From Cycas panzhihuaensis (lineage: Eukaryota; Cycadophyta), in assembly GCA_023213395.1 (NCBI GenBank), contig CM041465.1, positions 217,627,741 to 217,691,740 of the forward strand: a stretch of 64,000 nucleotides of DNA, in the 5' to 3' direction. Positions 13,030 through 23,454 of the stretch are shown one piece after another; position 1 is the first letter of the stretch, and every line of letters begins with the position of its first letter. Under the pieces are notes generated by a model. The model was not told the DNA's origin. It worked only from the letters and a program-made list of their open reading frames with translations, and made no database searches. A program made the position numbers and the translations under genes.

Positions 13030-13460
13030 GAAGGCAATTTACCATAGTTTAGCCTCTTTAATAAGTATTCAGAGAATTTTACCCCTAGTTTAACCTCATC
13101 AACAAGAACTTAAAAAGTGTGTTGAATAAGGTAGAGATTACGCATATGGTATAATTCAATGATAAAGAGCTTAGAGTCCATGGAAAAACCTATATGAATA
13201 TAGATGGGTCACCATAGTTTATCCTCTTTAATGACTATTTTTGAAGTAATCATAGGCACCTTAAGGGTTACCTTAATGGCTAGTTGGGTTAGGTTCATAA
13301 GCTAAGAGTTTTTGGACTCAAAATCTATGTTATCATCCTAGTTTAGCCTCTTTAATGAGTGCTTCTCAAGCAAGGAGTTGTTTGGGCTCATCTTAGAGTC
13401 AAGGATATCAGCATAGTTTAACCTCTTTAATGAGTGCCCCTTAAAGGTAAGAATTTTTAG
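13030..13460 (-). repeat. Motif array, right arm
   Basis: At least four copies of CATAGTTTANCCTCTTTAAT-type units read on the plus strand (near 13041, 13212, 13340 and 13412), spaced irregularly by about 70-170 bp. The reverse complement, in the sense of the minus-strand Tat elements, is ATTAAAGAGGNTAAACTATG. Confidence 0.7.
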
Positions 13461-13564
13461 GTTCTACTTGGAACCAAAGGGTAATATTTTGATTATTTTT
13501 AGTTTTATAATTTTTTTTAGATTATTGTGATTTATAGATTTTTTTTTCTAGGAATTTTTATTTC

Positions 13565-13567
<3 letters not shown>

Positions 13568-13595
<28 letters not shown>
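13568..13595. repeat. (TA)n microsatellite
   Basis: Uninterrupted alternating T and A over about 28 bp. Confidence 0.95.
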
Positions 13596-13598
<3 letters not shown>

Positions 13599-13739
13599 AT
13601 TATTTTTAGAAAGTAAGTACATTGAGAAAGTAAATAAAACTAAAGTAATGCTATAATAGAAAGACAAAACTAATGATAAAACTAGGGAATTGCCCCTTTT
13701 AAAAAGCCATAATAAAATTTGCATTTACATATTTGCAAG

Positions 13740-13990
13740 GCAGTTTAAACTTGTATAGGAGAATTAGATAGTTTATCCTCATTTTAGAGTAGTAGTAGTA
13801 GTTTATACTCATACAAAAGCTTCAAATAGTTTACCTCATTTTGGAGAGAGGGTTTCAATTTAAATTTGTAGTGAAACTTCTAATAGTTTACAATCATTTC
13901 AAGTATATGATTCTAGTTTAAACTTATAGTGGAGCTTTAGATAGTTTACTCTTACTTTAGAGGCCTAATATAATTTAATAAGAAATTAGC
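13740..13990 (-). repeat. Second, more diverged motif array
   Basis: Short units of the form AGTTTANNCTCATTTTAGAG recur (near 13772, 13800, 13831, 13888 and 13942). The same variant appears at 33185-33290. Confidence 0.6.
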
Positions 13991-14689
13991 TCATAGGGTT
14001 AGCTTCATTGATAGGCTTAAAAGCCTTAAGGAGAAACATTTACCTATGGTAATCACCACTCAATACTAAAGACAACTAAATGATCTATCTTAACATTTCA
14101 TTCTTATTAAACATATTAAACTATGATAGTAAAAAATGAGATAAGAATGACTAAGCTTAGTTGATAAGGGCACACAATTAAGGGAAGCAAACTTGGTATG
14201 CTTGGGTAAGTTGGAAACAATAAATTAAGAATAAAAAAGAAATAAAATAAGGCCATTACAAACTTGGAAATAATTAATAAGAGCTTCTATAGTAGTAGTG
14301 TATTAGTTGTATTATTAGTTACTATAAGCAAATATACTCCAATATAATTTAGGATGTGGCTTACTTGGTCCCCAATGGTGTAGGCTATAGAAAAAGGGGT
14401 AGGATTCCCATAGCTTCCTCCATTAGTATGAATAATAAATACCATGAGAAATACAATAGTATCTCAGAGATAGCTTAATGATTATAGCAAGTAGGATGAA
14501 AATTGATTAATACGATCAAGTTTCAAGTTCTAACGGCTTAACTTTAATTGTTTAAGATAAGTCAAATATTGATCCTCTGAGTGGCTTGGTGTCACTCTCA
14601 TGATAACTTTCCAAAATTTATTTTGTTCCTTAAAGTTCCAAGTAGCTTTCTATCATGACCCACATATCTGAACCCACACTATGAATCAT

Positions 14690-14800
14690 AGGTAAGAACA
14701 ATCCATACATCTAGACCCAAACTGTATAATGTAGATAGGAATAAAATTGGCACATGACTTGCCCCAGGTGCTAAGAAGGTAGAGAGAGGTCCATGCATAA
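14690..14800. repeat. Segment shared with Tat-2 (41.69-41.76 kb)
   Basis: GATAGGAATAAAATTGGCAC followed by ATGACTTGCCCCAG matches GGTAGGGACAAAGTTGTCAC followed by GCGACTTGCCCTAG in Tat-2, with further similarity upstream (ACCCAAACT / ACCCAACCT). This supports assigning 13.6-16.08 kb to a Tat-family element. Confidence 0.6.
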
Positions 14801-14845
14801 ATTTTATATTTTTTAGTGTGTGTGTATATACTTTTTCCTCTCTAT

Positions 14846-14890
<45 letters not shown>
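14846..14890. repeat. (GA)n microsatellite
   Basis: About 45 bp of GA repeats with one GAAA interruption near the start. Confidence 0.95.
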
Positions 14891-14894
<4 letters not shown>

Positions 14895-14899
14895 TATGA

Positions 14900-16078
14900 A
14901 AAGAAGTCACATTGACAAGCTAACTCATTAGGGACCAAGTTAACCAATAAATAATAATATAATTTAATAAAGAGAGACCATACAAAAGCTAGAAAACATG
15001 ACCATAAAGTTCAAATTACTAGGAGAACTTAGGTAGTTCATACATGTTATCTTTGAATACTTTTTATTTAGGAAATGAGCAAATAAGAGGCCTTTAAAAA
15101 GGCCAATGTAATAAGCTAGATCATTTATTATAATAAATATCAAGTGGAACTATGATAGGAAAGCACATCATGAAATCAAGCTACTAGATCATTGCTTAAG
15201 CTATAGGCTATATATTAGCAAAAGTGATTATCTATAAGATAACAATTTACTCAAGAAAGTTTTAAAAGATTACAAGTACAAGGGGCCTATAAAGGGCAAG
15301 TGTTAGATAGCAAGGGGTACTCACAAATGGGTTGCACTATTGAAAAGGTATCTCAAAATTAAGACTTCTAATTGTAAACATAGATATGCATAAGAGGGGT
15401 TACCATGGGGCTCTATTGAGCAAAAGCACATAAAAGGTGTTAGAGGTTACCTAGTAAAAAAGGCATATATGGCCTATATGAATGGGTTTAATACTAAAAG
15501 ATAAACCTACAAAATATTAAAAATGATATGTTGGGAGAGAATTATCTCTAGGTAACATGTGATAGAACCAAGTCCATTAATAACATATTAATTACTTTGA
15601 TCGATAGTCATTTTAAAGTGTTTTAAAGTGTGGTGCATAAAAAAATAGCTACAATAATGGAAGTGTTGATCATATGTGATGATAGTTTATAAAATGAGGA
15701 ATCCAATAAGATAAACAAGATAAAAATCTGACATCTTAAAGTTGGTTTAGGATGATTATATAAATAGTTTTGTCTATTATTTGATATTTCATTTTTACAT
15801 TTAAGATTAGAAATTTTATTTGACCCCTATTTACCTAAACCACTCCTAAACTTATTATACAAAAATATATAGTTAGATTCATATGTAGTTAAATGTGCTG
15901 GATTCATGGCATTGAGATGGTTAGGTAGGTACTAGACCTAGTAGGCCTAACCCTCCTAATTTTTTACAATTTTAATTTTTAGGGTTTTTAGGGTTTTGCC
16001 TTATTTTTTTAGATTTTGGTCAAATGGGATCTAATCAAAGCCTTATTTGCAACTAGATTAGGCCAATTTGATGCCCTA
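14900..16078 (-). other. Tat-family 3' region, no gene seen
   Basis: AT-rich, with no long ORF. It joins 31290 onward if Copia-3 is removed, so it probably belongs to the 3' non-coding part of a minus-strand Tat element. A TTTTTAGGG doublet near 15975-15995 recalls the plant telomere unit but is only two copies long. Confidence 0.4.
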
Positions 16079-16083
16079 ATCAT
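16079..16083. repeat. Target-site duplication of Copia-3 (left)
   Basis: ATCAT immediately precedes the TG of the left LTR and is repeated at 31285-31289 after the right LTR. Confidence 0.85.
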
Positions 16084-16436
16084 TGTTAGAATATAGTATA
16101 AGAAAGACATTCTCTAATATTAATTGATAGAAATAAAAGTGCGTAAACATAAGTTCTATTATACAAGTAGAAATAAAGAATAAACACAAATGTGTACATA
16201 TATAATACAATATACTTATAGGAAATGACCACCTCCAAATTGTATTATCAAACCTATGTATATTTATACTACATTACACCACCTAGCTGTCTAATCGCAT
16301 TCTAGGATTTACTTAGTCAACCAATGACTAATTACATAAAGAGGTATATATACTATGACCCCCTAGTATACATTAAAGGGATAGCTACATTGATTTACAT
16401 CAATTAAATATTTCTATGGGTTAACATTACCTAATA
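16084..16436 (-). repeat. Copia-3 left (3') LTR
   Basis: Begins TGTTAGAATATAG and ends CTAATA (decayed from a CA end), next to a pyrimidine tract at 16437 that is the PPT on the minus strand. Matches 30898-31284 throughout, including CAACCAATGACTAATT and ACATCAATTAAATATTT. Confidence 0.9.
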
Positions 16437-18259
16437 TTCCCCTTTTAATATTAAACTAGATCATATAACTACTTCAAATATTGATGATAGGTTTATATAA
16501 AAGCCAAACATCTACTAGAGCATATGGGTAACCAACTATTATACTTATCAATCCTCTAGAATAGCCTTCTTGCACGTGGTTCACAAACATTTTCCTATCA
16601 AGTAGCCTTTACCTACTCTCATTTTGCTTATTTTTGGCTCTCCTAGCCAAGGTAGCACCTTTAAGAGATAAAATGAGATAAAAACTCTCAACCCCATATA
16701 CTACACCATGGAATAAATATCTAAAAATGATTATCTAAGCAAAAACATGTGACAAAACACCTTTTTTTAAAAAATCCTACGCTATATTTTAATACCTTAT
16801 TAACTTTAGCTTTAAATTTAACACCATTAAAACTACCTTAAAATTTTCTTAAAGCATATTATGTGACTAACTCATTAGAAAGTCCTATGAGATAACTTTA
16901 TAGTGTAACTAATGACACTTAATTATAATATTATATGAGGGAGTTACAAATATTTTCATGAGCACAAGTACCTTTTTGGTGAGAAAAGATCAAAACATAA
17001 AAAGGACCCTTTTTATGTTAGCCCTCAATCACCTTAAAACACTTATACAACTAGTTTAAGGGCTAAGTAGACTTTATGCACATCTTAAAAATGATTTAAT
17101 ACATCATCCTAAAGTTTACAAACTTTAGAAAAAGAAAAAAAAATGTTGTGTGATGTGTGCATAGCCTACATGCATCTATGGGTATTCCATTGTTGTTTAC
17201 AAGCTAATCTTTAGCTATTTCTTAGCCTAAATATACCAAACTACCATTTTTAGACACTTTGAATCTGATGATGATGTTAGTTTTATAAAAAACATGCCTA
17301 GAAAAGAGATATTTCCAAAGATAAGTGCCTAAACGCTCACATAGTCATCCAAACACTTTTACCTCCATCTAATGGATTGTTCTTAAACCATTTCTCAATC
17401 TGGAAGATGCATGCTAATATTTTTTGACACTGTAAACCCATTAGAAGTGACAAAATTGGAAAATATTCACTTATTAGTGAGTTTTCATCAAAAATAGATG
17501 GCCAATTTGCCTCAAATTTGTCCAACATTCTAATAAAGTTGTCCAACCATTGTTGGAGCTAATCCATAGCCAAACATAGCTCAAAATCATATTAACATAC
17601 TATAAAAGCATTGATGTATTCCCCATAATAGCTACAAAGCCAAAATATAAACAAAACACATGAAAAAAATGGCCTTAAAACCCATTAAAACCACACAAAC
17701 CCTCATCACTCCTTCATACATCATCATGGCTCTCAAAGCATCCTATAGCCTTTGCCATGACCTCAAATATTCCCCCTATAATCTATTGTGGCTAAAAAAT
17801 GAAGAGATAATAAGCCCAACGCTCCAATTTTTGCATCAAACAATAACTTTTGACCTCTAACTTATTGATGGGATAGTACCATGTCCCTCTTAAACTTGTA
17901 ATCCTCATTGTACATATAACCATCAAGTAATTTCTTCACATACATAGGTTCTCAACATTGGTAAGCTCTGTACCAAGCCCCAAACATATTAGTTTTCATT
18001 AACATGATCCAAAAAACTGTTTGATACTCTCAACATATTACAAAACCCTTATCAATCATGGTTCTATTTATGATAGAGGGTAAAACCATGGCCAACCAAC
18101 CACAACACTAGCTTCATAAGGTGATCAGGCCTATATTTAAAGCTCTACTATTAAACTCATATGTAATACCCACATGTATACTAATAAAACATGCAAATAA
18201 CTAGTTCAATAACAAATAAAAAATGCAACAAACCTTTATGGAATTTGAGATAACTATAA
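16437..18259 (-). other. Copia-3 internal region, coding content unknown
   Basis: On the minus strand one 69-codon ORF (17546-17337) begins MDNFIRMLDKFEANWPSIFDEN. I do not recognise its family. The sequence has no integrase or RT motif. Its lower density of TE signatures leaves captured host sequence possible, but nothing here proves it. Confidence 0.35.
18255..18259. repeat. Target-site duplication of Copia-4 (left)
   Basis: TATAA precedes TGTTGGGAATAAT. The same TATAA occurs at 24328-24332, directly after the right end if the element ends CCATCAT. Confidence 0.7.
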
Positions 18260-18583
18260 TGTTGGGAATAATCCCAATGTTCATGCACTAGAGCGCTTAG
18301 GGCCCCTCAAAGCCACCTTTGAGGGCCCCTAGGGCACCTTGAACCGTTCAGCACCGCCTTGACCGACCACTCACGTGAGGTACGACACTGTTATTTATTT
18401 TTATATTTTTTCAAACTAACCTTAATTGTTGTGCAATTAGGGTGATGGCGCCCGACGCCTCCGAATCTCTATTTAAGGGTTGGGAATACCTCCCGGTGTT
18501 TATTAACACCGCCACTCTTTCAAAATCGTTGTACTCAAGATGAAAGTCTCGCGATGTCTGCTCCGCCTCCTCGGCTCCATCAT
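18260..18583 (+). repeat. Copia-4 5' LTR
   Basis: Starts TGTTGGGAATAATCCCA, itself an inverted repeat, and ends GGCTCCATCA(T) just before the primer site. A near-perfect 14-bp stem with a CCAC loop lies at 18299-18333 (AGGGCCCCTCAAAG pairing with CTTTGAGGGCCCCT). A TATA-like site lies about 110 bp from the end. Confidence 0.85.
18469..18476 (+). promoter_or_regulatory. TATA-like box of the Copia-4 LTR
   Basis: CTATTTAAGG, in a locally GC-rich stretch, is the only TATA-like string in the 3' half of the LTR. Confidence 0.5.
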
Positions 18584-18584
18584 T

Positions 18585-18596
18585 TGGTATCGAGCC
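18585..18596 (+). other. Copia-4 primer-binding site
   Basis: TGGTATCGAGCC resembles the usual TGGTATCAGAGCC complementary to plant initiator Met-tRNA, one base short, directly after the LTR end. Confidence 0.75.
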
Positions 18597-18959
18597 AAGT
18601 TGATGCTATTGTCTAGTTTCGGTTTTAGTTGCTCAATCGTCCGAAATGAACATAGTTATATGATCGCCGTTGAGATTCTGGCGAGCTCACCGATCTGCTG
18701 GAGAAGACGGTTCTGGATTCCATCCACTATGGAGGAAGATCTCCGCCTAAGTCTCGCTTCTTCACACGGAAACCAGGTTCTTCGTTTCATTTTTTAATTT
18801 TTATAAATATTTTTATATATGCTCTTTACTTTGTACTTTGATCTTCTGTACTGGATTATTAGCTCTCCTCAGACTCATTGTCTATTTTTTTATTTATCAT
18901 TTGTCTCTGTTGTCTCTCCTTTCATTATTTGTGCTTGTTATTATATATTCGCCTGTGAT

Positions 18960-19600
18960 GTGTGATCCCATCCCGTAGCCCTCCCCGTCTGTCCCGCTCG
19001 ACGACACGAGAAGGCTGTCTCCATCTTCGTCTCCCTTCTGCTCTCCGTCTCGCTCTGAGACGCCAAGGACCCCGTCTCCGGCCCCTTATCATTTATTGTG
19101 CGACCCCTTGCGTCTGCGCAGCCTCGTGCGACCCCTTGCGTCTGCGCAGCCTCTTTTTAGTCCGTTGGGTTCGCCCGTCTCTCTTCAGCCTGTGCGAGAC
19201 TCGTAGTCCCACCGTTCGGCCAAGGCCGCCTCGCTCGCGCCTGTGGACGGTTCGTCTGGCCCGGCCCGCGTCACCCTCATTCGCTGCGTCGCCCTCATTC
19301 GCCTTCCGTTCGCGCCCGTGTGGACGGTTCGTCTGCTCTCTGGCCCCGCTGTGTCACCCTCATTCGCCTTCCGTTTGTGGGTTTCTACCGTTCGGCGCGC
19401 TGCGTCGCCTTAGCGCCTTCGATTTGCATCATTTCGCCCATGTGGACGTTCGGCGCGCTGCGTCGCCGCCCCGTTCGTTGCCCGCCCGTGTGATCTATTC
19501 ATTGCGTTTATGTTCTGTTTCCGCTCGGTTATTGCAAATCGTTTCGCCGTGTGGACGTTCGCTGCGTCGCCGCCCCGTTCGTTGCCCACTGTGATCTATT
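18960..19600 (+). repeat. CpG-rich block of internal repeats
   Basis: A CGACCCCTTGCGTCTGCGCA unit is tandemly duplicated at about 19099-19152. TGTGGACGGTTCGTCTG occurs twice (about 19243 and 19319) with TGTGGACGTTCG variants (about 19441 and 19551). CCCCGTTCGTTGCCC (about 19468 and 19572) and TGTGATCTATTCATT also repeat. CG dinucleotides are dense, unlike anywhere else in the window. Confidence 0.85.
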
Positions 19601-19761
19601 CATTTATGCGTTTATTCCATGCGTTCTGTTTCCGTTTTCCTGTCGGTTATTGCACATATATATTGGCGCGTTGATTTACGTCATTATTTGGCACTTCGTT
19701 GTTACAGTTTGAATAATTTTATATTTTTTGTTTTAAAACTCGACGAGCGAGTTCACTCCCC

Positions 19762-19816
19762 TAGCATCGGAGGTTTCTGTTATCTGAGTGGTCTCGGGTT
19801 CAATCCCAGTCCAGTT
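19762..19816 (+). other. tRNA-like 3' segment (T-arm motif)
   Basis: GTGGTCTCGGGTTCAATCCC followed by AGTCC resembles a tRNA T arm / pol III B box (GGTTCRANTCC with one base missing). No matching acceptor stem, D arm or A box was found at the proper distance, so this is not a tRNA gene. A tRNA-derived SINE remnant is possible. Confidence 0.3.
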
Positions 19817-21901
19817 TAACTTCAGACTATTTTTTAAAGAAGTTTTTTCATTTCTAAACTTTATTTTTTTAAAAAAATTTTAATTTTTCATAGGGTTATT
19901 GGCGCAGTTTTGGCCATAACTTCCCCCTGGCTCATCGGTTTCAGACAAAACCTGCGCCATCAGATCAAAAATTTTCCGTAGATCGATTTCGACTGGTCAT
20001 AAGACCGATTTGGTGCCCATTTGACCTCGTTTCACCCCTTTTAACATTGGACTTTCAAAATTTCAAAGCTTTTACATTTTTGATAAAATCGGTTTTAGAA
20101 CTGACTGCTATTTATTGTTGGTAAACTGTTTTGTATCCGAATTTTTCCTATAGTGATCTACGTCATATAGACTCTAATACCCATCTTCTACTTTAATTTT
20201 TGACTTCATTTTACTAATATTTTAATCGTTAAAATAAGAAAATTAGTTGTTTTTCCCTGTTTCTTGAACATTCTCCATAAAGATACTTGTCACTTTTTCA
20301 CTATAATTTTTGCAATTTTTATCATTTCCGTCACCGTTGGGAAGCTGACTCATTTCTCTTCACTGTGATATATTTTTTCATATATTTTGACATATTTTGC
20401 TTATATTTCAAATCAGCTAAAGTTGAAGCATTTTATTGGCCTAAATCTGTTGTTTTTTACACCTGTTTAATACATTCTTTCAAAATTTTCAATTGACAGA
20501 ATATTAATTACTTCATAAATAATATTTGATCATTTTTTTCAACTTTTCTAAGGATTAATTAATACTTTTATACAATTTTTTGCCTACCCTGCTCCTGTTA
20601 GGCTCCATAAGGAGGTCCTTTTCTTAGCATCATTCAAAACGTGACTTATTGGTATCATTTTTCAAAACCGTCTATCTTATTGGATTCACATTTCAGCAAT
20701 CTACATATTGATAAAATTTTAAGCTATTCTGACCTCATTCAATATCGTTTTCAATCTGTTAAATTTGAGTATATATATTCATCCTAACAAGCTTGTCTTC
20801 CTTTCAAAAATTGTAAAGAAAATTCTAGTTTACTCAAAGTTTTTGCTTGATCTTTCTACAAGCACTTTACATTATTTTGAACAAGTATTTATTTATAAGG
20901 CAATACATAAAAGTTGTCCTTAAAAGAAGTTTTTTTACATTGAAGATTTATTATTCATTTGAGAAATTGGCATCTGTTTATCTATTCTCAAAAGTTTATT
21001 TTAAATCTTGCATAAGTGAAAAGTTTTTGAGCATCATTACTTCCTTTTTGATTAAAAGTGTATCAAAGTTCTTCTTCATTATTGGAAAATATCATCCTTC
21101 TTGCACTTATAAAAGAAAAATTGCATTTCTTTTCAAAGGCATCTTATATTTGTTTGAAGGACATTATATATTTTTTTTGAAAAAAAGCAAAAAGAATTTT
21201 TTAAAAGTTTTCATTTCATCTTGCTTAGAGCATTTTTTTCTATTATCAAAAGAATTTTCTTTTTCTAAGCAAGACCACATTGCTAAATAGATTAGTTTTC
21301 ACATTAAATAAGATAAATCCCGAATTGAACCACACTTTTTCCACCTTGCAAGGGGCAGTTAGGACCACAGGTTACCACTCAAGACACGCTAATCGGCCTA
21401 CTCATATTGGATGAGGACAGCCATTAGTTATCAAGTGTATACGGTGGCAGGCTGAGGTGCAGAACCTTTTCATTTTATGGTGTTTGGAGACCAAGGCTAG
21501 ACTTGGAGAGGGTGAGTGCCTTTGGTTCGAGAACCTTCACCGCTAGATCTGTCGTTAGGCATAAATCCCAAGTAGTGGACCAACAATTGTGGGGTGTCAA
21601 AGCCTTCTTAGCGACCACGTCTTGAGGTATATAGAGCCTGGCGCAAGACGGAGATAAAGGGTCCCTGTTTTGCCATCTGGGCAAAGGCGTCATTGAGAAT
21701 AGCAACCAAGGTTGCCCAGGAGAAACATTAACTTAGAGCCTAGTAGCCTTTCTAGGTCCTAGTTCATTTGTTCAAACTTTTGAAAACCTTGGGATATATA
21801 TATTTGGAAATAATCTCTTTCATTTTAAGTTCTTTCAAATTTTCTACATTCAAATATTTTTGCTATTGCATTTATCATATTTTATACAACCTTAATTTAA
21901 A

Positions 21902-23018
21902 ATGACATCTAGTTTTGGGAATATGATTATTCCTAAGTTTGATGGAAATAATTTTCTTAACTGGAGTAGGAGGATGAGGCCCATCCTCATAGCAAATGAA
22001 ATGTGGGATATAGTGAGAAATGGTTACAATGACTTAGGATCAAATCCAACTGATACTGAAAAAGCTACATACAAAGAAAATATCAAAAAGGATAATGAAG
22101 CCTTAGCCCTTATCTTTTGCGCTTTGGAAGATCATGTTTTCCCACGCGTTAGTGAATCCATTAAGTCCAAAGAGGCTTGGGATACTTTACAGCTTATATA
22201 CGAAGGGGTCGCGTCCTCTAAACTACAAAACTTGAGAAGTAAGTTTGAAAATTTACGATGATGCCTCATGAATCAATAAGCGAATTTATGACCAAGATTC
22301 AAGACATAGTTAACCAAATGAGGTCCCTTGGGATACCTTAACCGAACAAAGAGTTGTTGAACGAATCCTTCGATGTGTAGGAGCCGTTAGACGCTTTGAA
22401 ATGGTAGCTACAAGTATTAGTGTATCTAAAGACCTAAGTACCCTCAAAATAGAACAACTTACTGCTATGCTTATGTCCATAGAAGAGCAACAAGCTGCCA
22501 ACGAAACCTTAGAACATGCCTTTGCTACAAAGGCCAACATTCAATCTAATCCTCAAGATGGCCCTTCAAAACAAAATGAATCCCCTTTAAGGCGAAAAGA
22601 TGAAAACCCTAGACATGAACCTAGACAAAATCCTCCACGATACCAAGCTCCTCATAATAGACAAGGACGACCCCCACAACATGAAAACTCTCCAAGACAT
22701 TTGAACACTCAAAGAAACCCTAACCAACAAAGACAAGTTGAAAATCATTCTTGTTGTCCACATTGTCATGGGAACCCACAACCTTCTACCACACCTCAAA
22801 ACTATCGTGACCAACCAAGAAATAATCATACTCAATTCTCTGAGGAAAGGGGGAGACCTTTCAACTTTGATCACTCTTCACCAAGGACTCAAAATCTTAG
22901 TTATGGAAAAAGAGATCAACTATATTGCACTTATTGTCGTAGAAATGGTCACACTGAAGATAAGTGTTTTTCAAAACATGGACCCCCCTCTAGAGGACAT
23001 GTGTCAAACACATCGTAA
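21902..23018 (+). pseudogene. Copia-4 gag
   Basis: Starts MTSSFGNMIIPKFDGNNFLNW, the usual beginning of plant copia gag (UBN2-type capsid). The capsid region runs through SIKSKEAWDTLQLIYEG. The frame breaks at 22261 (TGA) and again near 22340, resuming in another frame from 22341 (TEQRVVERILRC) through KDLSTLKIEQLTAML. A Pro/Gln/Asn-rich tail then leads to an intact zinc knuckle, CTYCRRNGHTEDKC (about 22928-22969). It would package element RNA into particles, but two frameshifts make it non-functional. The start has no upstream in-frame competitor. Confidence 0.9.
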
Positions 23019-23019
23019 T

Positions 23020-23440
23020 CTAAAATCAACAATAGGTTATTTCTATCTAGTTTTTCAAACCAGAAGAAGAGGATGATAGTTGGTACATTGATTAGGTTGT
23101 TCCACCCACATGACCCATAAAGAACAATTATTTCAAACTTTGGATACAAATAAGAAAGGGTCTATTATGTTTGGAGACAACACTTCTCACCAATCGATTG
23201 GAAAAGGTAACATTGCCTTATTGGTGATAGTGGTGAATATAAATATTTAAATGATGTTCTATATGTCCTCGCTTAAGGAAAAACTTACTATCAGAGGATG
23301 ATGATGGGACAAGACTATAAAATAATTTTTGACAACGGTGAATGTGTCATCAAAGACAAACGACAAAATGAAGCTATTGTTGCTAGGGGTATCATGACTA
23401 AAGATCATTTATTCAAACTTCCTATCACCCCTCGAAACAT
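23020..23440 (+). pseudogene. Copia-4 protease region, badly decayed
   Basis: The stretch between the zinc knuckle and the pre-integrase domain is where the aspartic protease should lie. A few copia-like strings are visible in shifting frames (for example GDNTSHQSIGKGNIALL-type near 23175), but no convincing DSGA active site. Assignment is by position. Confidence 0.4.
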
Positions 23441-23454
23441 ATGCCCTTAGAACC

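Larger units (their letters stand above)
6930..13560 (-). repeat. Right arm of the large inverted repeat, split by Copia-2
   Basis: This is the inverted counterpart of 1-3650. Excluding Copia-2, it is about 3.65 kb long, close to the left arm, and landmarks appear in the same order. It contains no recognisable coding domain. ORFs of 60-70 codons here (for example 12463-12672) carry no known motif. Converging transcription from the two arms, if any, would give complementary RNA. Confidence 0.65.
18597..21900 (+). other. Copia-4 leader (5' untranslated region), 3.3 kb
   Basis: Unusually long for a copia leader. It starts GC-rich (to about 19600) and turns AT-rich. The Arg-rich 210-codon ORF at 18962-19594 follows from the GC-rich repeats and has no recognisable domain. 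The AT-rich ORF at 20847-21290 (147 codons, Phe/Lys/Ser-rich) is likewise unassigned. Its last part (21300-21750) resembles the Copia-5 leader at 55080-55580. Confidence 0.7.

Noticed and set aside
13030-13460. CRISPR-like array of regularly spaced repeats
   Set aside because: Spacing is irregular, repeats are degenerate, spacers are not unique (several are semi-conserved), and the context is plant retrotransposons.
15970-15998. TTTTTAGGG doublet resembling the plant telomere repeat
   Set aside because: Only two imperfect units; far too short for an interstitial telomere tract.
18962-19594. 210-codon Arg/Ser/Pro-rich ORF
   Set aside because: It lies in CG-rich tandem repeats of a retrotransposon leader; its composition follows from the repeats and there is no domain, so I do not call it a gene.
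19762-19816. Functional tRNA gene
   Set aside because: Only a T-arm-like string is present; no acceptor stem, A box or anticodon arm could be paired.
20847-21290. 147-codon Phe/Lys/Ser-rich ORF in the Copia-4 leader
   Set aside because: Strongly AT-biased composition, no known motif, and located in untranslated leader upstream of gag.
22587-23149. Minus-strand and alternative-frame ORFs over Copia-4 gag
   Set aside because: Shadows of the gag frame that carries the zinc knuckle.
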